This document shows, one piece after another, positions 50,849-59,995 of a stretch of DNA of 64,000 nt (position 1 is its first letter; every line of letters starts with the position of its first letter). Below the pieces are notes generated by a model. It had not been told where the DNA came from. It made no database searches and was given only the letters and a program-made list of their open reading frames with translations. The position numbers and the translations under genes are program-made. This stretch comes from Pseudobdellovibrionaceae bacterium (GTDB taxonomy: Bacteria > Bdellovibrionota > FAC87 > UBA2466 > JACKAF01): the NCBI GenBank assembly GCA_020635235.1, contig JACKAF010000003.1, positions 372,001 to 436,000 of the forward strand, read 5' to 3'.

Positions 50849-52771
50849 CTAGTGTGCTGTCATTTTGTCGATGCGGAAATACTTTCCGGTCGCACTGCGC
50901 CCTTCCATGCGAGTGGGGATCGAACCTTCCGGCCCGCCTGTTAACCGTTTGGTGACGATAACTTTACGTGTGTCCAGCACCATGTAGTCACCTTCTCGGA
51001 CGGCTAGGTTTGCGTACGCAGTAACTTCCTCCAGGATTTCGGCTCCGGCGGGAGTACCCGCTTTACGATGAATAATCGGAAGCACTTCCTTCGCAGAGTT
51101 TGTGTACGTGATAAGAACCGCGTCCCGCACGTATTGGCTGCGCCCGTTTGCGCTGACACTCTTGAGCACAGCGAGACAAACTTGCGAAATATCCGGATGG
51201 CCCTCGTCGTTGCTACCGCAGTAAGAAGGGACCACAGTCAAATCCGGAATCGGTTGTGGCGTGTTGTCTTCTACGCTGTAGGTAATACGGCAGGTGCCCC
51301 GGCCCCCAGGGCCTTCGACGAGACCGCTCGATTGGTGCTGGCCGACCTCGGTGGGCGTGATAGTTGTTTGCCCCACGGGAATCCCTACATTCACACCGTC
51401 AATGAGCGCACTAGTGACTTCACCCATAGATTGCAGGCGCAGGACTATGGACTGCCCCAGGGTCACTGCAGACGGTGTTGCCGTCAGGGTGCAATTTGGC
51501 GGATCAGGCGTGGTGCCCCCGACGACAGAATAAGAAGCCGTGCAGCTGTTACTCCCGCCCGGGCCCGATACGCTTGCTGCCGCGGTGAAAGTCCCTTCGC
51601 TCGAAGGGGTGATCGTAAGTTGGCCGTTGGGGTGAGAAACCGAAATGCCATTGATGCTTGCGGAAGTGGCTGTGCCAAATGTCGACAGATTCAGAGTAAC
51701 CGCTTGGCCCAAAGTGACAGTCGGGGGGGTAGCGCTCAATTGACAGGTCGGTGCCGGGGGGGTGGTTCCACCCGTTACTGTGTAGCTTGCCGAGCAGCTA
51801 TTGCTGCCCCCGGGACCTGAAACACTCGCCGACGCGGTAAAAGTACCGACGCTGGAGGGGGTGAGCGAGATCTGTCCGCCAGTTACAGAAACCGAAGTGC
51901 CGTTTATCGAAGCCGAGGTTGCGTTCCCCGTAACGGAGAGTTGTAGACTGAGACTTTGTCCCAGACTCACGGAGCTTGGGTTGGCGCTTAGCTGACAGGT
52001 CGGCGCGGTTGGGCCGGGGCCTTGGGAGCAGTTTTTGTTTACGCCGCAGATTTCGACGTTATTTTTTTGCGCGAAGTCTTTTAGAAATTCCTGACTTTCG
52101 GTTGAGTCTAAACGCGCGCTGTAGGTTGTGTCCTTAATGTTTCCTTTGGAGATCACTCCTAAGAGATTTTTCTGCTGTCCGCTGATGCCAAAGGCCGGGC
52201 CGCCGGAGTCTCCGTAGCAAGTGGCGGCGCCGCCTGCTTTACTAGAAACCATGTCGTATCCCGCAAAGCGCGTGACCACAGTCGTACCTTTGCGCAGAAT
52301 TCCGTCCTCGCCGCCGATGGCCTGGCCGTTGCCAGTTGGTGTGGTGCAGCCATAGCCCATGAGCGTCAGCTCACTTCCGACTTGGGGGGTACCGGTAATA
52401 TTTGCGGGGGGGACGTTGATGTCGGTAGTGCTCAGCCCAAGCGCCACATCATGATCCTTGCCTGTCATATATAAAGGACTGCGCGTTATCTTTACCGAGT
52501 AGTTCGTTCCTTTGATCGAAAAAGTTGCGGTCGCCCCATCTCCGGCGCAGTGCGAGGCAGTGAGGAGCACGCGCGGGCCAACTACCGTGCCCGTGCACGT
52601 GGAGGCCCCGGATTTTATCCAAACCACTTCAGGAAAAGATCCGTCGGTGACTTCCGTGCCGTTGATAAGCCTGTCGGTTTCTGAGTCATTGAAGGAGCGA
52701 TTCGCCGTGGCAAAGGTTGTGGAGGAAACAAAGCCGTAGACGAGACCCAGTAAAAGGCTGAGCTTTATCAT
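50849..52771 (-). CDS. Secreted trypsin-like serine protease with Ig-like repeats
   Basis: 640 residues. Signal peptide (LLLGLVYGFVSSTTFA), a short propeptide and LINGTEVTDGSFPEVVWI at the mature start. The catalytic triad is in LLTASHCAG (His), DHDVALG (Asp) and CYGDSGGPAFG (Ser). After residue 255 come three tandem repeats of about 83 residues, each with CxL-x-A-P-S/T-x-V-x-LGQ and GPGGSNSC-x-A-Y, probably Ig-like beta domains with one disulphide, and then a C-terminal domain. Such repeats lengthen and tether secreted proteases or bind surfaces. Promoter and a CAGGAG ribosome site are clear. It lies convergent with the matrixin gene (7 bases between stops). Confidence 0.88.
   Translation of the reverse strand: MIKLSLLLGLVYGFVSSTTFATANRSFNDSETDRLINGTEVTDGSFPEVVWIKSGASTCTGTVVGPRVLLTASHCAGDGATATFSIKGTNYSVKITRSPLYMTGKDHDVALGLSTTDINVPPANITGTPQVGSELTLMGYGCTTPTGNGQAIGGEDGILRKGTTVVTRFAGYDMVSSKAGGAATCYGDSGGPAFGISGQQKNLLGVISKGNIKDTTYSARLDSTESQEFLKDFAQKNNVEICGVNKNCSQGPGPTAPTCQLSANPSSVSLGQSLSLQLSVTGNATSASINGTSVSVTGGQISLTPSSVGTFTASASVSGPGGSNSCSASYTVTGGTTPPAPTCQLSATPPTVTLGQAVTLNLSTFGTATSASINGISVSHPNGQLTITPSSEGTFTAAASVSGPGGSNSCTASYSVVGGTTPDPPNCTLTATPSAVTLGQSIVLRLQSMGEVTSALIDGVNVGIPVGQTTITPTEVGQHQSSGLVEGPGGRGTCRITYSVEDNTPQPIPDLTVVPSYCGSNDEGHPDISQVCLAVLKSVSANGRSQYVRDAVLITYTNSAKEVLPIIHRKAGTPAGAEILEEVTAYANLAVREGDYMVLDTRKVIVTKRLTGGPEGSIPTRMEGRSATGKYFRIDKMTAH
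51268..52003 (-). repeat. Three tandem ~249-bp in-frame repeats
   Basis: Units of about 249 bases, beginning near 52003, 51756 and 51507 and read leftward, encode the Ig-like repeats of the serine protease. Units 1 and 2 are the most alike (CQLSA, LGQ, TFTA-ASVSGPGGSNSC); unit 3 is more diverged. The pattern fits duplication within the gene. Confidence 0.7.
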
Positions 52772-52837
52772 TTTTTCTCCTGCTTTGGCTTGCGGCCGAG
52801 TATTGGGGTAGGCTGAAAACGCCTAAGACTAACAGAG

Positions 52838-52867
52838 ATTATACAACTGCAGATTGGGGACGGGCAA
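52838..52867 (-). promoter_or_regulatory. Sigma-70-type promoter of the serine protease gene
   Basis: Minus strand TTGCCC (52862-52867), 18-base spacer and a perfect TATAAT (52838-52843), about 65 bases before the start codon. Confidence 0.55.
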
Positions 52868-52936
52868 AAAACACGGAAACACCGTTATCACCCGTTAAAC
52901 TAAACTAACTCTGTGCGGCGTGGTTTAGAGGGCGTG

Positions 52937-55315
52937 CTAAGCAGCTTCAATAATGGGGAGTCGGCCGACTTCGATGTTCTCTTTGTAAGGAACCATGATG
53001 GATATTTGCGTGCCCCGTCCGCGGACAGACATGACTTCGACGCTGCCGCCGAGATCTTTGGTCGAACGTTGGAGATGATGCAGGCCTTCCCCTCGTTCGG
53101 TCTCATGGCTATCGCTCTTGGCGGTGCTGAAATTGGTTTCCAAAACTTTCTGCACCAATTCGTAGTCGGAGGCCGAGGCGGCTTTCTCATCACCCTGACG
53201 TCGAAGCTTTTCTTTGAGGGCGTCGAGATTGATGCCGGCCCCATCGTCTTCGACAGTGATGAAGAGCCAATCCGATTCTGTACCTTTGGCGAGTGAGATA
53301 TGAAGGTTGATTTGCCCTGCTTCTTCTTTACCTGCCACCAAACGCTCTGCGGGAAGCTCAATACCGAACTCTATCGCGTTTTTTAAGGGATGTATTAGCT
53401 CAGCTAGAAGTTCCAAGTAAGCCTCGGGAACAATGCGGGTTTCTCCGCCGGTAATCCGAAGGGGGTGAATACGTTTTCCGTACTTCTGCGCTAGTTGTTG
53501 GATTAGATCGTCAAAATGGGCGATAAATTTGATTACCGGTTCGCGCACAAAGTGCGCGTCGAAGCTTTCCTTGATTTCTGCCGGAGAAGAGGCGTTTGCA
53601 ATTGCCTTGGAAAAATCCAGCAACTCGCGGTGCGAAATTTCGAGCGTATGATCGTTGGAGTTAAGTTCCAATCCGAGGAGGTTTTCGCTTTCCTTTACAA
53701 AGTCATCGATGCAGGTCTGGAGCTCAGCTACCTGGGACTCAAATTGATCCACAAACTTGGAATGGCCTGGATTGGATTTCAGGGCGCTGAAGGCCTCGTC
53801 CACCAGTTTGGTTTTTTCTTCTACGGTATTCAGAGAGAACAAAAGCGCGCCGCTTCGAATTTCGTCTAGGATCTCTCGCGCGGCTTCACTGCGAAGCACG
53901 GCGGAGTTATGGACAGCGCCGAGCAAAACATGCAGCCCACCACGGGTGTTCCGGATGTAGTGTGCGACTTGGTGCTTGTAACGAAGAATCTTGTCTGCAA
54001 AGCGGAGATTGGTCTCAGGGAGCGGAGGAGGTGTGACCTTATTGCGGTTCTCCTGTCCTTCCATGGAGGCGATGGTTACGATCCCGGTGATGTCTTTATT
54101 GGAGTTGCGCAATGGGTGATAAGTGAGCTTGATGCGTCTTCCATTTGAATGTCGACGAGATTGCGGGAGCTTTGCCAGGGTTTCGTGAACGGGCTGGCGC
54201 TCGGCAAAAATCGCTTCTACGAGTGCCTCTCCGATTTTGTCGTCCATCCCGAGAACCGTCCAAATCGGAACCTTGTCAGGGTGCACTTCCAGGTAGTCTT
54301 CACAGATCTTTGAATATTGAGGAAGTACTTTCCCATCCTTCAAGAAAATGAGGCAACCCTCATCCAGCTTTCCGAGTAGGGCCTGGTACGCTTGTATCGT
54401 TCGCTTGAGCTCGAGCTCTTTGGCGTGCAGGTTTTTGCTGAGTTGTTCTTTTTCGTCGCGAAGCGTACTGAGCTCACCACGCGAGTCCATAGAGTTTCGG
54501 GTGCTCGATTCAAGCATTCCATTGACCGCCTGAGCGAGTCTTCCGATTTCATCGCGCCTGACTGTAAAGATGTTTCCGCCAGGAACTCCATCTGCTACTG
54601 AAACCACCGCATCCGTCATTTCATCAAGCGGACTGGCAATGGAGCGCCCGACAAGCGCGGCCAGTAAAAGAAAGAAAAAGAGAAGGGCGAGGGAGGGCAA
54701 TCCGGCCCATTGAGCTACCTGTTGTGCAGCGGCTCTCAGTTCGTCGTCGACCTTGTAATCGACGGCGACAATCGCGATGACCGATCGCTTTTTGTTTCGA
54801 ATCGGTGCATACGCCGATATCCAGGTCCCTTTTCGGTCTTGGTAGAAGGCGGTACGTGTTGGCTTTCCGGTACGCAGGCACTCCAAAGCGGACGGGTTTA
54901 GCGGGATGCTGTTGCCCACATAAGTTTTTGGATTACTCATCGTGATGAATACGAGTGAGTTTTCTTTCCACTGGGGCTGAACCAACGTGTAGATATCAGA
55001 ACCCAGTTCGTTGATTTTTTGAATGCGTCTAAGAATGCGCTGAATTTTTTTGAAATCGTCCCGCTTAGTCAAATCTGGATCTCGATCCAAATAAGCTTTT
55101 ACAATCTGCTGGTGAGAATCCCCGTTAATAACCAATGCCGCTGTCCGCGCGACAAATTCCATTCGCGAGCCGACCAAGCTTTCTACATTGGTCTTCATCG
55201 TTACATACATGTACGACGCTTCTTTTACGAAGTACATGAGTACGATGAAAAAGGCGAGTAAGACAACCTTCAATGTAACAGGAAGATCGCCAAAAATTTT
55301 CTTGAAGCTCTTCAT
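52937..55315 (-). CDS. Membrane sensor with CheA-like ATPase domain
   Basis: 792 residues. One membrane helix, a periplasmic Cache-like sensor of about 170 residues (SRMEFVARTAALVINGDSHQQIV; GTWISAYAPIRNKKRSVIAIVAVDYKVDDELR), a second helix (LPSLALLFFFLLLAALVG), a HAMP domain (SIASPLDEMTDAVVSVADG), a coiled coil, a PAS-like region and a C-terminal ATPase of CheA type: LAELIHPLKNAIEFGIELP (N-box) and VEDDGAGINLDALKEKL (G1), ending in GGSVEVMSVRGRGTQISIMVP. I do not see a standard HisKA or Hpt phospho-acceptor motif, nor CheW and P2 domains. It could phosphorylate a separate Hpt protein. It is followed on the same strand by no close gene. Confidence 0.8.
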   Translation of the reverse strand: MKSFKKIFGDLPVTLKVVLLAFFIVLMYFVKEASYMYVTMKTNVESLVGSRMEFVARTAALVINGDSHQQIVKAYLDRDPDLTKRDDFKKIQRILRRIQKINELGSDIYTLVQPQWKENSLVFITMSNPKTYVGNSIPLNPSALECLRTGKPTRTAFYQDRKGTWISAYAPIRNKKRSVIAIVAVDYKVDDELRAAAQQVAQWAGLPSLALLFFFLLLAALVGRSIASPLDEMTDAVVSVADGVPGGNIFTVRRDEIGRLAQAVNGMLESSTRNSMDSRGELSTLRDEKEQLSKNLHAKELELKRTIQAYQALLGKLDEGCLIFLKDGKVLPQYSKICEDYLEVHPDKVPIWTVLGMDDKIGEALVEAIFAERQPVHETLAKLPQSRRHSNGRRIKLTYHPLRNSNKDITGIVTIASMEGQENRNKVTPPPLPETNLRFADKILRYKHQVAHYIRNTRGGLHVLLGAVHNSAVLRSEAAREILDEIRSGALLFSLNTVEEKTKLVDEAFSALKSNPGHSKFVDQFESQVAELQTCIDDFVKESENLLGLELNSNDHTLEISHRELLDFSKAIANASSPAEIKESFDAHFVREPVIKFIAHFDDLIQQLAQKYGKRIHPLRITGGETRIVPEAYLELLAELIHPLKNAIEFGIELPAERLVAGKEEAGQINLHISLAKGTESDWLFITVEDDGAGINLDALKEKLRRQGDEKAASASDYELVQKVLETNFSTAKSDSHETERGEGLHHLQRSTKDLGGSVEVMSVRGRGTQISIMVPYKENIEVGRLPIIEAA

Positions 55316-55465
55316 TATGCTTTTTGGTGGGCGAGAGAGAACAGAGCAACCCCTCTTCTATTCGGCGAGAATTTACAGGGACTTAAGAGGGATTATGCCA
55401 ATTCGATCGCGCGTTGCGACGAGCTTCGAGAACAGAGTTAATTTGACGTAACGATCCTAAAAAAT

Positions 55466-56182
55466 TTACGAGAGAAGCCCTGCGTCAATGCAGGCGCGCT
55501 CGTAATCGACTGTCGTTAAGCCACTCGGATCGTTTGCGGGGATTTCACGCGTTGTGCATAGATCAAGAAGCCAGTAACGCCGAGCGCCATTGGGGAAGTA
55601 TGAGCCATCGTTGTTCTTTGCAAAGCTCGGAGAGGAAGAGAAGCGGCCGATAGCGGCGCCGTTGTACATAATCTCAAAATAGAGCACGGTCGAAGGTCTA
55701 CCCGACAGCTCTTTGGCCGTGAGCGGAATATCCGAGTTGCGGACCGCTTCGTTATCTCCGGGGCAGGGACCCTCGCTGAGAGAGAGTGCGGATCCGTTGC
55801 TCACCGCGCCAGCGGTCATCAGGCACATTGTGGAGCTCTTTACCGTGCGTCCGTCTGGAAGCGAGAGTGTTACTTTCTTGGGGCCTCCGATTTCGCGCAA
55901 AGAGGCGAGTGTCGGAAGAGAGTCCTTACTAAATTCGCCCTGCTGCAATCGGCGACCGATCTGCATTTTGGCAACGTCCAAGTTCATACGCATCGACTGC
56001 GCGCGGGGACGGTAGTTGGGGGGCGGCACCAAAGAGCCGAGCGGAATGAAAGTCCGCAGGCCGGAGTTGCCGTTGCCGCCGTTTCCGCCGAGCCGGCCGC
56101 GTTGTTCACCTGGCTGGGGATCGGCACAGGCCACCGCCAAAAACAGAACTGCCACTCCCACGAAATTCAGCGTGCTTTTCAT
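55466..56182 (-). CDS. Lipoprotein of unknown function
   Basis: 238 residues. Lipoprotein signal (LNFVGVAVLFLAVAC, lipobox LAVAC), a Gly/Asn linker (GRLGGNGGNGNSG), then a beta-rich domain with four Cys (CLMTAG, GPCPGD, LCTTRE, RACIDAG) that could form two disulphides. Not recognised. It has a GAGGAGA ribosome site and a consensus promoter, so it is probably well expressed. Asp after the lipid Cys (CADP) would favour inner-membrane retention in enterobacteria, but that rule may not hold here. Confidence 0.72.
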   Translation of the reverse strand: MKSTLNFVGVAVLFLAVACADPQPGEQRGRLGGNGGNGNSGLRTFIPLGSLVPPPNYRPRAQSMRMNLDVAKMQIGRRLQQGEFSKDSLPTLASLREIGGPKKVTLSLPDGRTVKSSTMCLMTAGAVSNGSALSLSEGPCPGDNEAVRNSDIPLTAKELSGRPSTVLYFEIMYNGAAIGRFSSSPSFAKNNDGSYFPNGARRYWLLDLCTTREIPANDPSGLTTVDYERACIDAGLLS

Positions 56183-56231
56183 CTAACCGTCTCCTCAAGA
56201 GTTCTCTTAATGATCCTTATTGATGCAACGC

Positions 56232-56259
56232 ATTATATGAAAAGCGGAGATCGTGTCAA
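56232..56259 (-). promoter_or_regulatory. Consensus sigma-70 promoter of the lipoprotein gene
   Basis: Minus strand TTGACA (56254-56259), 16-base spacer and TATAAT (56232-56237), both hexamers perfect; transcription start near 56225, about 43 bases before the ATG. Confidence 0.8.
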
Positions 56260-56377
56260 GATGCCCGTAACTAGCTGATATTGCAGAAGGGATACTGCCC
56301 TTTTCGCAGCTCTTGTTACAATAGGTTGTGTCCGTCCGTCGGGATGGTATACGGATGAGTCCCAGAAGGAGCAAGTG

Positions 56378-56932
56378 ATGGCCATTAGAAAAGTCGCCCG
56401 TATGGGGCACCCCGTACTCAGAAAGGTTGCGCGGGACCTGAAACCCGAAGAAATCCAGAGTGCGGAGATCCAGCAGCTCATCGAAGACATGAAGGCGACG
56501 ATGCGCGAGTATGGGGGAATCGGAATCGCAGCGCCGCAAGTCCACGAGTCGGTGCAGCTTGCACTGATTGATCTGCCTCCGTCGGCAGAAGAACCTGGTC
56601 AGTCGCTCACCGTCTTTGTGAACCCCAAAATCAAGGTGCTCGACAAAGAAGAGCAGGGCTACTGGGAGGGTTGTCTTTCCGTGCCCGAACTGCGGGGTCT
56701 CGTTTTTCGTCCCCGCAAAGTCGAAGTCTCCTACCTCGACGAGAAGGGGAAGAAGCAGAGCTTTGTCGCCGAAGATTTTCTGGCTACCGTTGTTCAGCAC
56801 GAGCTCGATCATCTGCAAGGGATACTATTTGTGGATCGCATCGAGGACATGACCAAGCTCGCGTTCTTGGAAGAGTACCAACGTTATTGCCTACCAAAGC
56901 CTGAGGACGGGATCGGCGAGTTGGGTGACTGA
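56378..56932 (+). CDS. def: Peptide deformylase
   Basis: 184 residues from ATG 56378 with AAGGAG six bases upstream (GTG at 56375 also possible). Removes the formyl group from nascent proteins. The three family motifs are intact: GGIGIAAPQV, EGCLSVPE with the metal-binding Cys, and QHELDHLQGILF with the two His ligands and catalytic Glu. It stands alone, not with fmt as in many genomes. Mildly extended C-terminus (EYQRYCLPKPEDGIGELGD). Confidence 0.96.
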   Translation: MAIRKVARMGHPVLRKVARDLKPEEIQSAEIQQLIEDMKATMREYGGIGIAAPQVHESVQLALIDLPPSAEEPGQSLTVFVNPKIKVLDKEEQGYWEGCLSVPELRGLVFRPRKVEVSYLDEKGKKQSFVAEDFLATVVQHELDHLQGILFVDRIEDMTKLAFLEEYQRYCLPKPEDGIGELGD

Positions 56933-57113
56933 ACCCCCCTATTCCGAATGAATACATGTTCTCACGCGACCTTAGCCGATCGGGGGCGCGTGTAGAGGCG
57001 CTGGGCGGACTAAACCCTAGACCACTCTATGCAAAACGGAATTGTGTTAGCTGTGGTGCCCGAAGCTTAGACAATTCTTCGTCAGCCTCAGGTTGATTTT
57101 TCTGGCTTTGATT

Positions 57114-58115
57114 ATGCACTCCAATTGTATTGTGCGGGGTCTGACACTATTTTTACTTCTTCTTTTTTCGCTCCCGGGCAAAGGGTTTGCTTGGTCGCAT
57201 TCCGATGTTACAACGCTTGCAGAAGAAGCCATCGCAAACACCAACGCGAGCGCCATCAGCCTTCGCACAAACCCCAATGATCCGCGGTTTCGGGACGCGT
57301 ACTTACTTTCTCTGGACAACCTCGCACTCGCCCGGCAGGCGATCGAAGAGGAATTTCAAAAAGGAGCGATTAGCGCGCGTACTCGCACGCGAATGCTCGT
57401 GCGACTCGCTCGGATGCTTAACCAGGAACCCACAGGAGATTTTGGTTCGGCGGTGGAGGCTGCCCTGGAGGAAAATCCTGAAAGCGAGCGATTCGTCCCG
57501 CCCGCCATTCCGAATGAGCTGCAGGAAAAATCGGTAGCAAGCGGTACTGCGGAACCGTCGTTTCCGAGTCCAATTGCAACCAATGGAAGCACCGTGGTTT
57601 TTCTGACACGAGATCTTTTTCCTCCGGCCATTGCGACTCAGCCGACGGCTGTCGCGGAGCGCGACAAAGGGCCCAAAAAAAAGGAACCTCTCTCCAAAGG
57701 TTACAACGCTCCTTCACTTTCTTCTTCTCGACCACTCGGTTCGCTACTCGACAAGTCTCCCGTCGAAAACACTTCCGACGGTGCGCTGGATCTTTTGGCT
57801 TCCGCGTTGGATAAAGCGCGCCAAAGTACTCCCGCGAAAGAGGCGCCGGGCGCCGCGGTGGCATCTACATCTATCAGCAAGTCGCTTGCGCCCACTTTGG
57901 CGCCGGGGCTCAAGTCTTTAGCGGCCGGGCTGTCCGGAAAAGTTGCCCGATCGTCTGCTTCTCTGGGGGGGCTAGAACCCGAGTTCCTCTCCCTGGCGGT
58001 ACGACCGTCTCACGCGCGCAACGGGTTTTCATGGTGGTGGCTTGGTTTATTGGCCGCGCCTATGCTCTGGGGACTTCTCTGGTTTCTTCGTCGTCCCAAA
58101 AACCGCATCCATTAA
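57114..58115 (+). CDS. Secreted protein with C-terminal membrane anchor, unknown function
   Basis: 333 residues from ATG 57114 (MHSNCIVRG); signal peptide GLTLFLLLLFSLPGKGFA. A helical N-terminal domain (WSHSDVTTLAEEAIANTNAS to RMLVRLARMLNQEP) is followed by a long disordered Ser/Pro/Ala/Lys-rich region and a C-terminal helix (FSWWWLGLLAAPMLWGLLWFL) with the basic end RRPKNRIH. The tail has the helix-plus-arginines order of sorting signals but no recognisable motif ahead of it, so simple anchoring is as likely. Not recognised as a family. Confidence 0.62.
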   Translation: MHSNCIVRGLTLFLLLLFSLPGKGFAWSHSDVTTLAEEAIANTNASAISLRTNPNDPRFRDAYLLSLDNLALARQAIEEEFQKGAISARTRTRMLVRLARMLNQEPTGDFGSAVEAALEENPESERFVPPAIPNELQEKSVASGTAEPSFPSPIATNGSTVVFLTRDLFPPAIATQPTAVAERDKGPKKKEPLSKGYNAPSLSSSRPLGSLLDKSPVENTSDGALDLLASALDKARQSTPAKEAPGAAVASTSISKSLAPTLAPGLKSLAAGLSGKVARSSASLGGLEPEFLSLAVRPSHARNGFSWWWLGLLAAPMLWGLLWFLRRPKNRIH

Positions 58116-58167
58116 GCACTTCTAAAATTTACTGGATTGCCATGACGCGCGCTGCTATACCGTCTGA

Positions 58168-59157
58168 ATGCGTTTGCTTTCAGTCGTGCTGACTCTTTGT
58201 ATCTCTCTGTCTTGTTTTGCCTTTCCGCGTATCGACGTTGTTCTAGATCTGGATGAGCTGCTCTTCTTTTTGATGCCGGACTTGCTCGAGGAAGACTCGA
58301 CTCATGTGAACACGGTTTTGCCTGAACCCACCGGAGAGGTCAGCTATCGAGTAGCGGACGGCGCGGCCGCTTTTATACGCTCCTTAGAATTCTTGCCGGG
58401 CGATGTCCGCGTAAGTTTTCACAGCACCGGACTGGCGAGCAGAAACCTGTCCATATTGGCAAAACTTATGGTCGATTCGCTCCGGCAATTAAATGCTTTG
58501 GAACTAGCCGAACGCGTTTTGAGTCGGCAGCATGTGGGACTGACGGCGCTTAGATACCACGCCGAGGCCCATGAGGGGGGGCTCGATCCAGCGATCTTTC
58601 CTGAGGCCGAAAAAGGGAACGCGAAAAAAGACCTATCGATGATTGAGGGTCTGGATCTTTCTTACGCGATCTTACTGGACGACTACAATCGATCCGCTCT
58701 TTCTCATCAGCGCTTCAATCTCTTCTGGCTGCCCGAGCCTTTTGGCGCCGAGTTTTGGGAAAAATGGAGCGCGACGAAAAAACTCGTCTACTTGGAGAGC
58801 GCGGATCACATTATTTTATCCCACCTCCGTGCGGGGGATAAGGCGGGTGCGATGGATGTGGCGCGCAAGTATTTTTACTTCCGCAACCGCTTAGCTTTTG
58901 CTCGCGGTCTTTTGCAACAAATCTTTGAAAAAGCAAAGCAGTCAGGCGCGACAGTTCCCTCTGTAATAGAAGAGATGCTTTGGACAAAAAGGGGCGATCA
59001 GTATTATCTTAACCGGGGCCTCTGGGACGACTATTCCATCTATCGTTTAGGTCGCTCGCTTATCCGCCGTGCCGATCCGCAATTCCAGCTCTACAAGATA
59101 GAAGTAGAAGGTCTTAGTTATCCGGCCTGCTCTCAGGAAATGACCGATCCCGTTTAG
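58168..59157 (+). CDS. Secreted HAD-like (NIF/SCP-type) protein
   Basis: 329 residues with a signal peptide (LLSVVLTLCISLSCFA). The mature N-terminus begins RIDVVLDLDELLFFL, the DxDx(T/L) nucleophile motif of HAD phosphatases of the NLI-interacting group; FHSTGLASRN fits motif II and LDLSYAILLDDYNRS fits the closing acidic motif with two Asp. The nucleophile loop has LDELL where active phosphatases have LDETL, so activity is uncertain. A HAD enzyme outside the cytoplasm is unusual. The stop overlaps that of the convergent nfu gene by four bases. Confidence 0.65.
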   Translation: MRLLSVVLTLCISLSCFAFPRIDVVLDLDELLFFLMPDLLEEDSTHVNTVLPEPTGEVSYRVADGAAAFIRSLEFLPGDVRVSFHSTGLASRNLSILAKLMVDSLRQLNALELAERVLSRQHVGLTALRYHAEAHEGGLDPAIFPEAEKGNAKKDLSMIEGLDLSYAILLDDYNRSALSHQRFNLFWLPEPFGAEFWEKWSATKKLVYLESADHIILSHLRAGDKAGAMDVARKYFYFRNRLAFARGLLQQIFEKAKQSGATVPSVIEEMLWTKRGDQYYLNRGLWDDYSIYRLGRSLIRRADPQFQLYKIEVEGLSYPACSQEMTDPV

Positions 59158-59729
59158 ACTTGTACGACTTCGCGAACTTCTGGCACCGCGTCTCTGAGAC
59201 GTGTTTCCACTCCCATCTTGAGCGTCATTGCGGAGCTGGGACAGGAACTGCAAGCGCCTTGTAGATACAAATACACGACACCGTCTTCATAGCGATCAAA
59301 GGTAATGTCTCCGCCGTCCATCGCAACGGCAGGGCGAATTTCCTGATCTAGAATCTCGCGGACTCGCGTTTCTACGTCACCGCCGGCACCTTGGGTATCG
59401 CGACGGGATTGTTCTTGGGCAAACCAAGTGGGTGTAAATGGAGAGCCGTTGCTCTCCAAAAAACTCTGGATACGCTCGGGTACCTTTTCTGCGATCGTGT
59501 CCCAGTTCCCCTTTGGAGACTTTGTGATAGTCACAAAGTTTGTTCCCACCATGACCGCCTCAACGCCCGGCACCTCAAATACTTGCGCCGCGAGCGGGGC
59601 GTGCTCACATTGGGAAAGGCTCGTGAAATTGGCGGCACCGCTAGGCAACAAACTGCGGTTTACCGAGAACTTCAGCGTGTTCGGGTTGGGCGTGAATTCA
59701 AGATTTACGTAGATGGCTTCTTCACTCAT
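59154..59729 (-). CDS. nfuA: Nfu-type Fe-S cluster scaffold/carrier
   Basis: 191 residues. N-terminal Nfu_N domain (IYVNLEFTPNPNTLKFSVNRSLLPSG, VPGVEAVMVGTNFVTITKSPKGNWD) and a C-terminal NifU-like domain with the cluster-binding CxxC in LQGACSSCPSSAMTLKMGVE. This architecture is that of eukaryotic Nfu1 and bacterial Nfu rather than E. coli NfuA, whose N-terminal domain is A-type. It delivers 4Fe-4S clusters to target enzymes. The gene is alone; no other isc or suf genes are close. The symbol is used loosely. Confidence 0.88.
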   Translation of the reverse strand: MSEEAIYVNLEFTPNPNTLKFSVNRSLLPSGAANFTSLSQCEHAPLAAQVFEVPGVEAVMVGTNFVTITKSPKGNWDTIAEKVPERIQSFLESNGSPFTPTWFAQEQSRRDTQGAGGDVETRVREILDQEIRPAVAMDGGDITFDRYEDGVVYLYLQGACSSCPSSAMTLKMGVETRLRDAVPEVREVVQV

Positions 59730-59796
59730 GGCTCAGTCGTTTCTCCTTAAAAAACGCCCATACCGTATCATTTTGTATGGATTAACGGAAGCCCTG

Positions 59797-59825
59797 TTGC
59801 GCCGTCTGGAAGCCTGTACTATACC
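59797..59825 (+). promoter_or_regulatory. Promoter upstream of the cobalamin riboswitch
   Basis: TTGCGC (59797-59802), 17-base spacer and TATACC (59820-59825) place the transcript start at about 59832, exactly at the 5' edge of the aptamer. Confidence 0.6.
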
Positions 59826-59831
59826 CCTCTT

Positions 59832-59995
59832 GCCGGTCGTTAGGCCCGCCTAACGAGCAAAAGGGAACCCGGTGAGAATCCGGGACTGCCCCGCAGCGGT
59901 ATGTGGGAACGAAAGCCAATGGGATCCTCCCAGCACTGGTTTATTCCGGGAAGCTTGGCCGTAGGAGTCGCCCACAAGTCCGAAGACCTGCCGGC
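59832..59995 (+). ncRNA. Cobalamin riboswitch aptamer
   Basis: The core AAAGGGAACCCGGTGAGAAT followed by CCGGGACTGCCCCGC is the signature of the cobalamin riboswitch; the B12 box region AGCACTGG lies at 59933-59940, and the closing GTCCGAAGACCTGCCGG ends it. GCCGG (59832-59836) pairs with CCGGC (59991-59995) as P1, and CGTTAGG/CCTAACG (59838-59855) forms a 5' hairpin. It senses adenosylcobalamin or a related corrinoid and should lower expression of the BtuB-like receptor downstream when B12 is plentiful. Confidence 0.93.

Noticed and set aside
51068..51820. 250-residue frame opposite the Ig-like repeats
   Set aside because: Arg/Ala/Cys-rich translation produced by the repeat's reverse strand.
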